From Biscogniauxia marginata (Eukaryota; Ascomycota; Sordariomycetes; Xylariales; Xylariaceae), in NCBI GenBank assembly GCA_022695795.1, contig MU404220.1:1-55057 (forward strand): 55,057 nucleotides of DNA. The letters are read 5' to 3'. Within the stretch, counting starts at the first letter, position 1. Each line of letters begins with the position of its first letter. The translations under genes were made by a program, and so were the position numbers. This document shows, piece after piece, positions 1 to 12,699 of this stretch. The notes beneath the pieces are model-generated. The model made no database searches and was not told the origin of the DNA. It saw only the letters and a list, made by a program, of their open reading frames with translations.

Positions 1-68
1 ATATATAAATATTTTTAATATATAAATATTTTTAATATATAAATATTTTTAATATATAAATATTTTTA
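1..68. repeat. AT microsatellite, ~17-bp unit, about 4 copies
   Basis: A unit of the form aatatataaatattttt is repeated about four times from the first base of the window. Bases 69-334 continue as featureless AT-rich sequence in which I see no gene. Confidence 0.8.
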
Positions 69-420
69 AAATATAATCTTTATATTAAAATAATTTAAAA
101 TTTAAAAAAGTAAATATTAAAAAAATAATATATATAAAGAACTAACTTTAAATTATAATAAATTATGTTTTTTTAAATAATTTAAAATAAATATTTAAAT
201 ATAAAATATAAATAATATAATGTTATTTATAAATTAATAAATCATTTAAATAAATGAAGTTTTTTAATAAATAACGGTTATTTTATATATATTTAAATAA
301 TAATTATATAAAATAATAATTTTTTATAATTAATATGTCTTATAAACAAGTAAGTTATATAAATAAATAAGCTAGTTTTTATAACTTTTATAGTTTTAAC
401 TATTAAAAAACATTTATATA

Positions 421-839
421 ACGTGTCTTATAAGTAAGTAGGCCACTCGATTTCTTATATAAAATCGACTTTTTCAAAAATTTATAACTTTACACGTAAA
501 AATCGTAAAAATCTCGAACCTTTTTTTAGTTATATAATTATACGGTTTAATTAAAAGTAAAATCGGAAAAAATAAAAATGAAACATATAAAGAAATACGT
601 AAAAAGGTCCGTGTATTTTGTTTTAATTTTAGTTTTTACGCGTTTTCTTTTCGCGTTTTTTGAAATTATTTTCTTCGATTTTACTTTTAGTTAAACCTTA
701 TAATTATATAACTAAAGAAAAGGGTTAGAGATTTTTACGATTTTTATGCGTAAAGTTATAAATTTTTGAAAAAGTCGATTTTATATGGGAAATCGAGTGG
801 CCTACTCGTTTATATGGCTCACTCGCTTATAAGACACGT
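421..839. mobile_element. Palindromic MITE (copy 1)
   Basis: Long inverted arms face each other: acgtgtcttataag on the left matches cttataagacacgt on the right, and both arms contain ggccactcg/cgagtggcc, then a shared stretch with ttatataaaatcgac and its complement. The arms reach almost to the centre, so the unit could fold into one hairpin. The left arm lacks about 24 bp present in the right arm. A degenerate extra copy of the terminal sequence precedes it at about 335-380. No coding capacity. The centre resembles the element at 31591-32031, so this is a family. Proposed as a non-autonomous TIR element; the superfamily is not settled. Confidence 0.7.
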
Positions 840-840
840 T

Positions 841-1307
841 TGTTACGAACTAATAGTGTTAAAGGGGTCTTTAACAAGGGTGTTAAGCACGGACCAAGAA
901 TGTAAAGTACGAATAACTCGAATTAGAAATGTAATATAACGTCACGTAATATAAATTCCCGTCGATTTAAGAAATTATAAAAATTTAATATATTAAATTT
1001 TTAAAAATAAAGAAATTTAATAATATTTAACATATTAAAACAAGAAATATAAAAAAAAGGAATAAATATAAGTAAATTTAAATTCTTTTTATTTTTAGTT
1101 ATTTATTTTAATTTTTTAGTTATTAATTTAAAATTATAATTACTTTTTAATATTATAATAAAAATACTTTAAAATCTTTTTAATAAATAAAACATTATAA
1201 ATCTTTTAAATTAATCTCGATTTATTATTATTTTTAAATTAAAAAAACTTAATATATATTTATTTATTAAATTAATTAATTAAAAATATATAAAAAGGTT
1301 TATTATA
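841..1307 (+). repeat. 5' LTR of element A (467 bp)
   Basis: It starts tgttacgaac and ends in a mutated ggttcgtcaca-type terminus (ggtttattata). The last ~240 bp match the common LTR body of this family. The first ~80 bp match the U3 start of element D, while the middle resembles the LTR at 22993-23399, so its U3 is a mosaic. It abuts the MITE on its left. Confidence 0.85.
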
Positions 1308-3321
1308 TTTTAATAAATTTTTAATTAATATTTAATATTAGTTTAAAAAAACTCTTAATTAAATTATTTTAAAATAAATATATCTTTTAAAATTAAAAAG
1401 TAATAAAAAATAAATAAATAAAATAATAATTAATAAGCTTTTAAACGAAAGTTTTAAATTTTTTTATAATATAATAAAAAGATTTAAAAAAATTAACATA
1501 AAATTAATTATAATTATAATTAAAAAAAGAACTTAAAAAATAAATAATTAATTAAAGTTATTTTTAAACGATAATAACTTTAATAATTTAAACGACGAAA
1601 ACGATATAATAACTCTCGATATAAAAGATTTTAAATTAATTATATTTAATAAATATAATAAGTTAAATAATTTAAAAAATTCTTAATTTAAGTTAAAACT
1701 TATTTATAATTTTATTATAAAATAATTATTATTGAAAAATAAAAAGTTTTTATAGTATTTTAACTTTTCGTCGAAATAATTTTAATTAATATTAAAAAAT
1801 TATTTAAATAATAAATTAAACGTTTAAAAAAACATAAAAAAAGGCTTTAAAAATTATAAAGAGTTTAAAAAATAACTTAATTTTTAAATAATAAATCGAA
1901 ATTTAACTTTATAAATTATAATAAAATAAAAAGGCTTTAAATTATATTATTAAATTTAAAAAACTCGTAAATTAATTATAATTACTTATTAAAAACTTAT
2001 ATTATTTATTTTATTAAAAATTAAAAAAGTTTAATAATTACGTTATAATAATAATAATTAATAATAATAAAAAAATTAATATAACGAAAAAAAGGCGATT
2101 AATAAAAAAAGAAATTATAAAAGTAATATCGAAATAAAAAAAATATTAAAATTAATATTACTTAAAAAAAGTAAAAAAAACGAAATAAGTTGATTATTAA
2201 GTATTTTAATTATAAAAAAACATTATAAAAACGAATATCAAAATCTTAAAAAACAAAAACTAAAAATTAAAAGTATTTCTTAACTCGAGAAAAAATTTTT
2301 TAAAATAAAGGTTTATTTCGAAAATAACAAAAAAGTAAATTAAATATTTATTATTATTATTATTAAAATAAAAAAGGACAAGGAAATTTTTATAAACAGT
2401 TATAATATTTATTAAAATTATTAATTTTTTTTATAAATATTATTTAAAATATTATTATTTATTTATTATAATTCGCGAAAACTATAAATATTATTAAGTT
2501 AACCTTAAAAACTACTTAAAATATAATTACTCGTATTTAAAGTATTTTACATTAAAATAAATTAAATAAAAATATAACGAAAATAAATTATTATATAAAT
2601 ATAATACTTATAAATTAAATTATAATAAATTATATTAAAACTATTATAATAACGATAAATACGAAACATATTAAAAAATATAATAATTATAATATTTATT
2701 AAAACTTAAATAATATTAATTAGTTTAATAAGTTATTAAGCGAAAAACTTAAATTAAAATTAAAAAACGAAATATTTCATTTTAATAAAAAAACTATAAA
2801 ATTATAAAAAAAAATTATTATATTAAAGTTTTTATATTAATGACGCTTATTAAATATATAAAAACTTTAAAAATAAAATTAATTATTATTTTTAAAAACC
2901 GGAAAGTAATAATATAAAAAAATAAGTATATTTATAATAATATCTTATAATAATTATATTATTTAAAAACTTATTATTTTTATTTAAGTTTCAAAAAAAG
3001 TAATTAAGTAATTATTAAAAGTTATATATATTATATTTTAATACTTTATAATATATATAAATTACTTGAAACGGGTTTCGAAAAAAACGAAGTTAAAAAA
3101 GAATTATAAAAATTATAAAAAAAACTATATTTTTCATATTAACTTAAAAAACGAGTTAAATATAATATTAATTTATTCGATTTCGTAAAAAAACACTTAA
3201 TAAAATAACAAATAAAAATACGTACGATTAAATTAAATTATAAATAAATCGTTAAAATATATTTTAAAAAAATTCTTAAAAATATATATAAACTTATAAA
3301 GAAATATTAAATTACTTTTAA
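1308..3321 (+). pseudogene. Degenerate gag of element A
   Basis: The region collinear with gag of elements B, D and E. A zinc-knuckle remnant lies near 2195-2235 (tattttaattat...cattataaaaacgaatat), with Cys codons turned to Tyr and an apparent frame break. Stops occur throughout all frames. Assigned by collinearity and by the shared stretch around 2895-3320, not by an open frame. Confidence 0.65.
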
Positions 3322-3326
3322 TAAAT

Positions 3327-3656
3327 TGTAACGAACCTCCTTATATGTTCCTAGTTAGCTGACTTCATAGGTAAATACGTATTAGGTTTTCTTGATTTAA
3401 AGGTAATAATAAGTTAAGATTAATTTAAGAGATTTCAAGGTATTTTCATTATAATATTAAAAAGTAATTATAGTTTTAAATTAATAGCTAAAAAATAAGA
3501 AACTAATTATATAAAAAATTTTAATTTTTTTATACTTATTCTTTTTTTTATATAAATAAAATAAATAATAAATCGCATATTTTTAATTTATTATTTATTA
3601 TTCACTTTTTTTTAATTACGTAACTTACACATATTTATATTTTAATAGTCGTAATA
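3327..3656 (-). repeat. LTR of element F (330 bp), minus orientation
   Basis: Reads tgtaacgaacct...tagtcgtaata on the plus strand, the inverse of the family LTR. It is the left boundary of the insertion that splits element A and is preceded by the TSD TAAAT. U3 is the type with one copy of a ~44-bp repeat containing aaatcgcatat and a degraded tacgtgac motif. Confidence 0.85.
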
Positions 3657-4270
3657 TTATTCTTCTCCTTTGAGAATCTTTATCTCGAAAATAAAAAAAA
3701 GTCTATTAAACCTCTTTTTTAATTTAATTTATTATATTTTATTATATTACTAAAAATCGTAAGGAAAATTCTCGCGTTTCGCGCCGTACTAAGAAATCGA
3801 TTAAAAATAAATTAACTCTTATAAACTCTGTCGCTTTTAACAATAAAAAAGAAATAACTTATTTATATTATAAATATATTAAAAAAAAGTATATTACTTT
3901 TAAGAATTTCGATCGTTATAACAAATATATTTAAATAAAGCGGTTTTAATATAATGTTTTTAATATTATAAAAAAAGGCGTTATTAAAATTACATAATAA
4001 TTTTAATAAGTAAAAACGAAATTAAAAAAGGTAAATATTACTATTAAGGTCGTTATAAATAAAGCTTATTATTTTTATATTTAAAAGCATTTATAATTTA
4101 AAAAGTTATAAAAAATAATTATTTAAAGCCTTAATTTTATCGAGGAATTAAAACGTGTAAAACGTAAAAAAGCGAAATAAAAACGCTTTATTATAAAATA
4201 ATAACATATAAAGAAATCGCTATATTAATTTAAATTCGAGTAAGGTATACTTACTTTAAAGGTCTTTCTA
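3657..4270 (+). pseudogene. Antisense Cys-rich ORF remnant (element F)
   Basis: Lies just inside the 3' LTR of minus-oriented element F but reads on the plus strand, as in B, C and D. It begins next to the polypurine-tract complement (ttctcctttgag). Basic residues and a Cys-pattern region can be read near 3830-3960, followed by a Lys/Arg/Glu-rich part, with TAA stops where Gln codons are expected. After it (4270-4590) the sequence matches the end of the integrase region of other copies and is then cut by the LTR at 4591. Function unknown. Confidence 0.5.
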
Positions 4271-4590
4271 GCTAATCTAGGTTTTAACAATAAAACTTAA
4301 TAAACTTAATTATTAAGTTCTTTAAATACTTAAATAATTTTTAAGTGTTTTTTTCTAATAAATAACTTTTTTATTTAATAAAATATTATAATTAATTACT
4401 AATTTATTTTAAATTTAAATTTATAATTAATTACTAATTTATTTTAAATTTAAATTTATAATTAATATTTAAAATAATTTCTTTAATTTTATAGTTTTAA
4501 CTTTTTAAATTTAAGTTTTTTATTAAGTTATTTTATTTTAAATAAATTATAATTCTTTTTATAGTTATCATTATATTATTTAAACCTTTT

Positions 4591-4983
4591 TATTATGACC
4601 GTTAAAATATAAGCATAACCGGGTCACGTAACTATAAATAGTGAATAATGAATTAAAAATGTGCGATTTACTATTTAACAAATAGTAAATAGTGGATTAA
4701 AAATATACGATTTATTATTTATTTCATTTATATAAAAGGAAGAATAAGTATAAAAAGATTAGAATTTCTTATGTAATTAATCTCTCGTTTTTTAGCTATT
4801 AATTTAAGACTATAATTACTCTTTAATATTATAATGAAAGTACTATAAAATCTTTTTAACGAATAAAACATTATAAATCTCTTAAATTAACCTTAATTTA
4901 TTATTATTTTTAAAATAAGAAAACCTAATACGTACTTATTTGTAAAGTTAATTAATTAGGAATATATAAGGAGATTCGTCACA
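4591..4983 (+). repeat. 5' LTR of element E (393 bp)
   Basis: Starts tattatgacc (a mutated tgttacgacc) and ends gattcgtcaca. U3 holds a degraded gtcacgtaac motif and about two copies of the ~44-bp AT-rich repeat (4635-4720). The internal sequence ttttaatagc follows, as after the other 5' LTRs. No convincing TSD was found with the 3' end. Confidence 0.85.
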
Positions 4984-7380
4984 TTTTAATAGCTTTTTAA
5001 TTAGTGCTTAACATTGGTTTAAAAAAAGGGACTTTCGATTAAACTATCTTAAAATAAACATGTTTCTTAAAATTAAAAAGTAATAAAAAAAGAAAGAAAT
5101 AAAATAATAATAATTAATAAGTTTTTAAACGAAAATTTTAAATTTTTTATGATATAATAAAAAGGTTTAAAAAAACCAACATAAGAATTAATTATAATTA
5201 TAATTAAAAAAAAGCCTTAAAAATACCTTTAAAGCCTAACTAGAAAAATCATTTAAAAAAGAAAAAGAGGAAAAAGAAAATAAATAAGTAAAATAACCCT
5301 TACTTTTTAAAGACAAATAATTAGAGCTACCTTTAAACGATAGCGACTTTAATAACTTAAACGACGAAAACAACATAATAACCCTCGATATAAAAGGTTT
5401 TAAACTAATTACACTTAACAAATATAATAAGTTAAGTGATTTAAAAGGATTGTTAATTTAAGCCGGAACTTATTTACGGTTTTATTACGAAATAATTATT
5501 ATTAAGAAATAAAAGGTTTTTATAGTATTTTAACTCCTCGTTAAAATTACTTTAACTTGGTTTTAATTAATATTAAAAAATTACTTAAATAATAAATAAA
5601 GCGCCTAAAAAATATAAAGAAAGTCTTTAAAGATTATAAAGAGTTTAAAAAATAACTTAAGTTTATATTTAGTAACTTAATCCTTAAATAACAAGTTAAA
5701 GCTCGACTTTATAAATTATAACAAAACAAAAAAGCCTTAAATTACGCTATTAAGTTTAAGAAACTTATAAACTAATTATAATTATTTATCGAAAATTTAT
5801 ATTACTTATTTTATTAAGGATTAAAAAACTATATAAAAAATGAGTTATATAAAATAAACCTATATAAAGAAAAGAACTTAAAAAGGTTTAATAATTACAT
5901 TATAATAGTAATTATTATTAATAACGAAAACTTTAAACGGTACTTTAAAAAGAAAAAGATAGTATAGCAAAGAAACGGCGATTAGTAAAAAAGAGGAAAT
6001 CATAAAAGTGGTGCCGAAATAAGGAAAAACATTAGAATTAAGTTAAACCTTATTAAAATTAATACTACTTAAAAGAAACAAATAAAATAAAATAAAATAA
6101 TTATTAAGTGTTTTAATTATAAGAAAAAAGGATATTATAAAAACAAGTGTTGAAGTCCTAAGAAATAAAAACTAAAAATAAAAAGGATTTTTTAATTAAA
6201 AAAAAGAACCTCTAAAATAAGGGTTTATTTTAAAAATAATAAAGAGGTAAACTAAGTATTTATTATTATTATTATTAAGGTAGAAAAGAACAAAGAAGTC
6301 TTTATAGTAAAAAGTTATAAATATTATTAAATTAACTATAAAGATTATTTAAAGTATAACCACTTATATTTAAAATACTTTATATTAAAACAAGCTAAGT
6401 AAAGATATAATAAAAGCGAATTACCGTACAAATATAATACTTATAAACTAAGATACGATTTAAAGATTAAGTTAAACTATAATAGGTTATATTAAAGCCA
6501 TTATAATAATAATAAATACGAAACATATTAAAAAAATAAACATAATAACTTAAATTAAAAGTTTTATATAAATAATAATTATAATGTTTATTAAAGTTTA
6601 AATAATATTAATTAACTTAATAAGTTATTATATAAAAAACCTAAACTAAAACTAAAAATGGTAAAATAACTAAAAAAAGAATATATATTATTATATTAAA
6701 GCTTTTATATTAACGACGCTTATTAAATACATTAAAGCTTTAAAGATAAAGCCGGTTATTATTCTTAAAAACCGGAAAGTAATAACATAAAAAAGAATAA
6801 GTATATTTATAATAACGTCCCACGATAGCCATATTATTTTAAAGCATGTTATTTTTACTTAAATTCCGAAAAAAGCAACGAAATAATTACTAAGGGTTAT
6901 ATATGTTATATTTTAATATTATGTAATATATATAATTTACTCGAAACGGGTTTCGAAAAAAACGAAATTAAGGAAGAATTATATGAATTATAAAAAGAAT
7001 TATATGAATTATAAAAAGAATTATATGAATTATAAAAAGAATTATATGAATTATAAAAAGAATTATATGAATTATAAAAAGAATTATATGAATTATAAAA
7101 AGAATTATATGAATTATAAAAAGAATTATATTTTCCATATTAACTCGAAAAACAAGTTAAATATAATACTAGTTTATTTAATTTTATAAAAAAAACATTT
7201 AATAAAATAATAAATAAAAATACATATAATTAAACTAAGTTATAAACGAATTGTTAAAGTATATTTTAAAAAAGAGGAAAAGTTTCTAGAAATATATATA
7301 AACTTATAAAGAGACATTAAGTTACCCTTAATAAATAAAACCGAGAATTACGCCTTTTATTTAAAAATAATCCAGAACCT
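4984..7380 (+). pseudogene. Degenerate gag of element E
   Basis: A retroviral-type CCHC zinc knuckle can be read at 6109-6150: Cys, then Phe-Asn-Tyr-(Lys)3-Gly-Tyr-Tyr-Lys-Asn-Lys-Cys. The second Cys and the His have become Tyr, the changes expected from G-to-A and C-to-T RIP. Numerous stops interrupt the frame. Near the C-terminal side is a 21-bp tandem array at 6976-7131. Gag normally forms the virus-like particle and binds the element RNA; this copy cannot be functional. Confidence 0.75.
6976..7131 (+). repeat. 21-bp tandem repeat in gag of E (7 copies + 9 bp)
   Basis: Unit gaattatatgaattataaaaa, seven essentially identical copies then a 9-bp partial. In the gag frame it reads Glu-Leu-Tyr-Glu-Leu-stop-Lys; the stop is explained by Trp (TGG) turned to TAA, since B and D carry a single Glu-Leu-Trp-Glu-Leu unit here. 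Another frame is open through the array but only as a consequence of the repeat. Confidence 0.9.
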
Positions 7381-10300
7381 TAAAAAGCTTTAAATTAATA
7401 GAAAAACAGATTTAAGCTATAAAAAAAACCCTTAAAAAGGAATTAAAGTTTTAATATATAAGGTTTTATATAAAAAATAAACCTTTTACTCTTTATTATT
7501 TAAAAGGTAATTAAAGAAACTATTTAAATAACGATTACTAGAAATACACTTTTATAAAAACCCAAAAAAGAAAGAACATAAAAAACCAAAAAATGGCAAA
7601 AGCTATAAATAGCAAGTCTTTATACAAAATCTAATTAAGACTTAATAATACTATTATAACTAAAGTTAAGTATAATAAAAGAGAATATAAAGCCCTTATA
7701 AACTTAAAAGCAAATAAAAACTATGTTTTAATTAAAATAACTTAAAAAATAATATATTATAAATATATAAATAAAGTTTATATAAACTACGAAACTTTAA
7801 AAAATATATATTTAGTTATAAAAATAATAAAGTCTTAAAAGAAATAATTTTTCTCTTAATAATTATTTAAAAACATTTCAAGTAAATTATTTTTAATATT
7901 ATATATATATTAAGTCACGATATAATCCTAAAAATAAATAAATTTCGAGATAAATACGTTTTATTAAAATTAAGATTAAGAAGAATTAATTATTACGAGT
8001 TATAAGATGAGTACCGTAAATGACACTAAAAAAACGGATATAAGAATAAAACATATTACTTATATAATTCAAGTAATTAAACCTAAAAATCTAACGAAAA
8101 TAGTATCGCGCGAGTATTTCTATTTTTATAAATTATTTAGAAATAAAATAAAAGAAGAATTACTAAAACATAACTAATGGAATTATTAAATTTATTTTAA
8201 AAAAGAAAAATAATTAAAATAATTCTTAGTATATCTTATAAATTAAGAAAAACAAAAAGTATTATAAAAAAGAATTTAAAAAGATCTTAATAAAGAATAT
8301 ATTTAAAAATTAAAGTTTTTATTAAGATACCTGGTAATTATAATATTAAAGATTAATAAAAACGAAAAGTAATATGTTAATAAAAAAGAAAATTTAATGT
8401 AACGACGAGTAATTAATTACCGACACCTTAATAAAGTAATAAAAAAAACGAATACTTATTATTATTAATAAAACTCATAAAAAAGCAAATTAATAAAGCT
8501 TAAATCTTTATAATATTAAACCTTTATAATAATTATTATATAATTAAAATAGTTAAAAGATATAAATAATATACCGCTTTTTAAACGATATATAGATATT
8601 ATAAGTATAAAGTTATGTTATTTAAGCTTATTAACATATTCGCTATATTTTAATATATAATTATAATAGTCTTTTGTAAGTTTCTAAATAAATTCGTATT
8701 TATTTATTTAAACGATATATTAATTTATTTAGAAAACGAGAAGAAGTATAAAGAATATGTAAAACAAGTGTTAAAAGCCTTAAAAAGGGTAAACCTACTC
8801 GTTTATTCAATTAAAAATAAATAACATGTTAAAAAACTAAATTATTTAAGGTTTATAATAAGTTTAAGAGAAATCCGCATTTAAAAAGGAAAAATAATAA
8901 TAATTAAGAATTAGTTAAAACTTAAAAATGTTATAAATGTACGCGTATTTCTTGGTTTTATTAATTACGTTAAATAACTCATTTAAGATTTTAGGTAAAT
9001 AGTTAAGTTATTAATAAAACTAATTACTTTAACGAAAATAAAAAAAGCTTTTCATTTTATTAAAAAAGCTAAATAAGCTTTTTAATAATTAAAGAAAATT
9101 ATAATTAATAAGGTTATATATAAACTTCTAAATGAAAATAAAAAGAAATAATCAAGGATAAACGCCTTAAATTTCGCTATTAAAGCAGTTTTAAAGCAAT
9201 TAAAAAACAATGGAAAATAATACCTAGTTACGTACCTATTTAAGGCACTATATAATACTAAACTGAATTATTAAATTTATAATAAAGAATTATTAATAAT
9301 TATTAAAGCATTAAAAAAATAAGAATTATAACTTAACAAAATTAAAGAACCTATTAATATCTATTTAAATCATAAAAACTTTATATAATTTATAATAATA
9401 TAAATACTTAATTAAAAATATAAGCGTTAAATGATTTTCCTATTTAATTTTAATTTTAAGATTTATTACATTAAAAGAAAAAAACATTTAAATAGATTTA
9501 CTTAATAAAAAAGATTATAAATTAAAAATCAATAAAAGAGATATTTAAATGTTTAAATAATAAAATAACGGATTAATTATATTAGTTTATATATAAATTA
9601 ACATAAAAAACTAAAAATAACGTTTTAAAAAGAATTATAATTAAAATTTTTTTTAATTTTAATAAAGATCTAGTAACGAGCTTTTTTCGTATAAAGAAAA
9701 AGTTTATATATTAAAACGAGTATAAAACGAATTTATTAAGGAATTCCACAAATACTCTCTATATAGTTATTAAGGAATTTTCAAAATATTAAAACGACTT
9801 TAAAAAGAATTCGACTTTTTAGAAATACGATAAATAATTAAAAGAATTTGTTGGTAGGTACGTACGTAATATGAAAAGCAAATAACAATAGACGATATGA
9901 AAGATAGGGGTGAGACTGGTGTAATATTGATGTCTAAGGAGGGAAAAGTCTACCTGAGTTATGCTGCTGAAGGCAGCCTATTTATACCTAAAGAATGTAC
10001 TAGTTTCTATGCAGGGACACCCCCTGGTTGTTAATCAACCATCAGAATTATAAAAAGTTATAACGTTTATAATAAAGCTAAAGTATTACGATATAAACTA
10101 TATAAATTATTATAGTTAACTTAAATACTTAATAAAGTATAGTATATAATTACATAGGATTTTATAATAAAACTTTTTAAGTTAAAAGATCTTATTATAA
10201 AAATACCTTATAATAATATATAAGTAATTATTAATAAACTTACGAAATATATTTACTTTTTACCGTTTAACGAGTCGAGCACAGCAAAATAATTAGTTTT

Positions 10301-11100
10301 TAGTTTTTTAAAAAAGTACGTTAATAAACATAAATTACTAAAACGTATTATTTTAAATAGAGATAAGTTATTTACGTTAAAGTTTTAAACTAGTTTAATA
10401 AAACGAATAGAAGTTAAATAAAAGTTATTTACAGCGTATTATCTTTAAACAAACAAATAAACAAAAAAACTAAATTAAATAATAAAACAATATTTATAAA
10501 GTTATATTAACTAAAAAATAAATAACTAAGTAGAATTATTATTAATAACTTAAATAATATATAATACTTCGGTTAATAAAAACATAAAGATATTATTATA
10601 CGAAGTAATATACGATTAAAAAGCAGAAATCTAAAAATAATTAAATAAACTTATAAAAACACTAAAAATCGAAATAAAAGCCTTAAAAGTAAAGATATTA
10701 TCTAAAAAAGTCTAAATAATATAACGATAACTATAAAAAGAATTATAATTCATTTAAAATAAAATAATAAAGTATTATAATAAAAAAAATAAGGGATTAA
10801 TTTTTAAAAAAAGAGACATAATTTATTTACTTTATTAATAACAAAGCGTAATAGTAAAAACGCCTTAAATTAAAATAAAACAACTTAATAAAAAACTTAA
10901 ATTTAGAAAATTATCTTAAAAGTTAATTATAAACTCTTTTTACTAAAAAAATTTAAATTTTTTTTTATATTTTATATTTTACTTTTAAAATTAACGCTAA
11001 AAAACGCCTTATTAAAAAACCAACTAAAACTTAAAAAAAACCCTAATAAATACGAAATAAAAAAAGTATTAAATTTAAAAAAGTTAATAGTTAACTATAA
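7381..11100 (+). pseudogene. Degenerate pol of element E (protease-RT-RNase H-integrase)
   Basis: The protease region is near 7690-7740 (Ala-Leu-Ile-Asn in place of the active-site Ala-Leu-Ile-Asp). The RT active site is at 8705-8716, reading Tyr-Leu-Asn-Asp where gypsy RTs have Tyr-x-Asp-Asp, followed by an Ile-Leu-Ile-Tyr strand. The integrase zinc finger lies around 9720-10075 and is split by the small solo LTR at 9849-10044; its second half retains an Asn-Val-Tyr-Asn-Lys-Ala-Lys stretch where Cys residues became Tyr. Stops are frequent throughout. Confidence 0.8.
9849..10044. mobile_element. 196-bp TG...CA solo LTR without RIP
   Basis: A sharply bounded insertion of ordinary base composition inside the AT-rich integrase of element E. 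It starts tgttggtagg, ends ttaatcaaccatca, and is flanked by the 5-bp direct repeat GAATT (9844-9848 and 10045-10049). Removing it and one GAATT restores the collinearity seen in elements A and D. TG...CA ends, short length and a 5-bp duplication fit a solo LTR or terminal-repeat miniature element, possibly copia-like. It has no coding capacity and no similarity to the surrounding LTR family. Confidence 0.85.
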
Positions 11101-11148
11101 TATTTTATTAAATAAAAAGGTTACTTATTAAAAAAAATGCTTAAAAAC

Positions 11149-11535
11149 TATGACGAACCTCCCTGTGTATTCCTAGTTAGCTGACTTCACAAGTGAGTAC
11201 GTACTAGGTTTTCTTGATTTGAAAGTAACAATGGGTTAAAATTAGTTTAATTTATTTATAATGTTATATTCGTTAAAGAGGTTTTAAGGTACTCTCACTA
11301 TAGTATTAAAAAGTAACTATAATATTAGATTAATAGCTAAAGAACTAAAATGAATAACTAAATACGTAGGAAATTCTAATTTACTTATACTTTATCTTTT
11401 ATAGGGGGTTATACCCACATTCTCTCTAATTCTCAGGAGAACAACTAAGAATCTTGGCATTCTCCCTTTTAGAGTCATGTAACTCTAGATCACATGACCA
11501 CCCTTAATTCCTTTTACCCTTATTAAGTCGTAATA
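11149..11535 (-). repeat. 3' LTR of element B (387 bp)
   Basis: Plus-strand reading runs tatgacgaacct (mutated tgtgacg) to aagtcgtaata. U3 contains the little-mutated stretch ctctagatcacatgaccacc and an imperfect palindrome around ctcaggagaac, shared with the partner LTR at 18175. Confidence 0.95.
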
Positions 11536-11599
11536 TTATATCTCCCCTTTAAATGGTTTTATTCTTAAAACTTCTTTTTCTTGGTATTATTCTATCTTA

Positions 11600-12200
11600 A
11601 TTATGTTATCTTATTGTGTTACTAAGAATATACGAATAGGTTTAAAGAAAAAAAAATCCTTTAAATATCGATACGAACTAATCGCCGCTATTAATCAATT
11701 TGGATATATAGTTATACTTTATACTCGTTATTTTGAGAAGGGCTTATTATATAAGATGTTAAAAGATCGAAAAAAATGTTAAAATTATAACGAGACCGGT
11801 GCTACCTCTTATGATAATAACTATATTTCCTTAAAATCCCTTTAAAATATTTAAAAGGAAAAACTTAAAATAAATCGAGAAAAACGGGTAATTATTTAAC
11901 AATTTTAAGAACTATTAAGTAAAATTACACAGTTAAATCGTTAATCCGAATAATTACGTAAGCGTAGGGTTTAATTTATTTAACGCGAATTTTAAAACCT
12001 AAATAAATTAAAGGATTAAAAACGTATTAAGGCGAAATAAAAACGTCTTAATAAAGAATAGCAACGCTCGAAAGAATTGCTGCGTCAATTTGAATTTAAG
12101 TAAGACGTGCTTGCTTTAAAGGTCTTCCTTTCTTTTGATTAGTCTTAACTAAATTACGACCCGGGTCCTTAAATCCCCTTAAGCGATTTGGGTTTTGGCG
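11600..12200 (+). pseudogene. Antisense Cys-rich ORF remnant (element B)
   Basis: Reads on the plus strand, opposite to gag-pol of B. Recognisable order: a basic N-terminus, a Gly-Tyr-Ile-Val segment, then a pattern compatible with Cys-x2-Cys-x6-Cys (11715-11765) and a second Cys-x2-Cys-like group near 11780-11810, with several Cys turned to Tyr. A Lys/Arg/Glu/Gln-rich helical segment follows to about 12110. Interrupted by TAA/TAG at positions expected to be Gln. The Cys spacing resembles zinc-binding modules of fungal regulators, but the function is not known. Confidence 0.55.
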
Positions 12201-12699
12201 GTAAAAGTTCTTAAGTTTATTCGTTAAATTCTTTAAATGCTTAAGTGGTTTTTAAGTGTTTTTCTCGAGTAAGTAACTTTCTTATTTAACAAAATATTAT
12301 AATTAATTTTTAACTCGTTTTAAATCTAGTATTTTTTTTACTTCATACTTATTAGGGTTTTTTTTAAATTTTAGCTGGTTTTTTAATATAACGTTATTCG
12401 GTATTAATTCTAGGAGTAAAACATAGAATATAAAATGTATTTTAAATCTTTTTAATAGTATTAACTTGTAATTAATTTTCGAAATAACCTTTTTAATTTT
12501 ATATGGTTTTAACTTTTTAAATTTAAGTTTTTTATTAGGTCGTTTTGTTTTAATTTAAGGTGTTTTTAATATTACGTTTTATTATTATTAAAGTAAATAA
12601 ATTATATTTCCTCTTTTAAAAATTAGTTCTTTAGTTTTTTTTTTATTATAATATTTTGTTATTTTGTTTTAAATAAATTGTAATTCTTTTTATAGCTAT

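Larger units (their letters stand above)
841..3326 (+). mobile_element. Gypsy-type LTR retrotransposon A, 5' part
   Basis: Plus-oriented element with its 5' LTR at 841-1307 followed by a decayed gag region. At 3326 it is interrupted by another LTR. The sequence that should follow (compare 7330-7400 in element E) resumes at 20582, and the 5-bp TAAAT occurs on both sides (3322-3326 and 20577-20581). The remainder, carrying pol, runs to 22992. No 3' LTR was found, so the element is truncated. Confidence 0.85.
4591..11148 (+). mobile_element. Gypsy-type LTR retrotransposon E, main part
   Basis: Plus-oriented element with a 5' LTR at 4591-4983, then gag, protease, RT and integrase remnants in order. 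Element B is inserted at 11148/18562 (TSD AAAAC) and the 3' portion continues at 18562-19823. Across that break the sequence joins into the arrangement seen uninterrupted in D near 33380-33405. The 5' LTR and the 3' LTR (19342-19823) have different U3 regions, so E may be a recombinant of two copies. Confidence 0.8.

Noticed and set aside
1..68. Possible CRISPR-like array or centromere satellite
   Set aside because: Simple AT microsatellite without spacers, in a fungal genome; too short to argue for a centromere.
5236..5421. 61-codon minus-strand open frame in element E
   Set aside because: Chance antisense frame in the decayed gag region.
6983..7189. Open frame of a repeated Met-Asn-Tyr-Lys-Lys-Asn-Tyr unit
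   Set aside because: It exists only because the 21-bp array has no stop in that frame; the gag frame is a different one.
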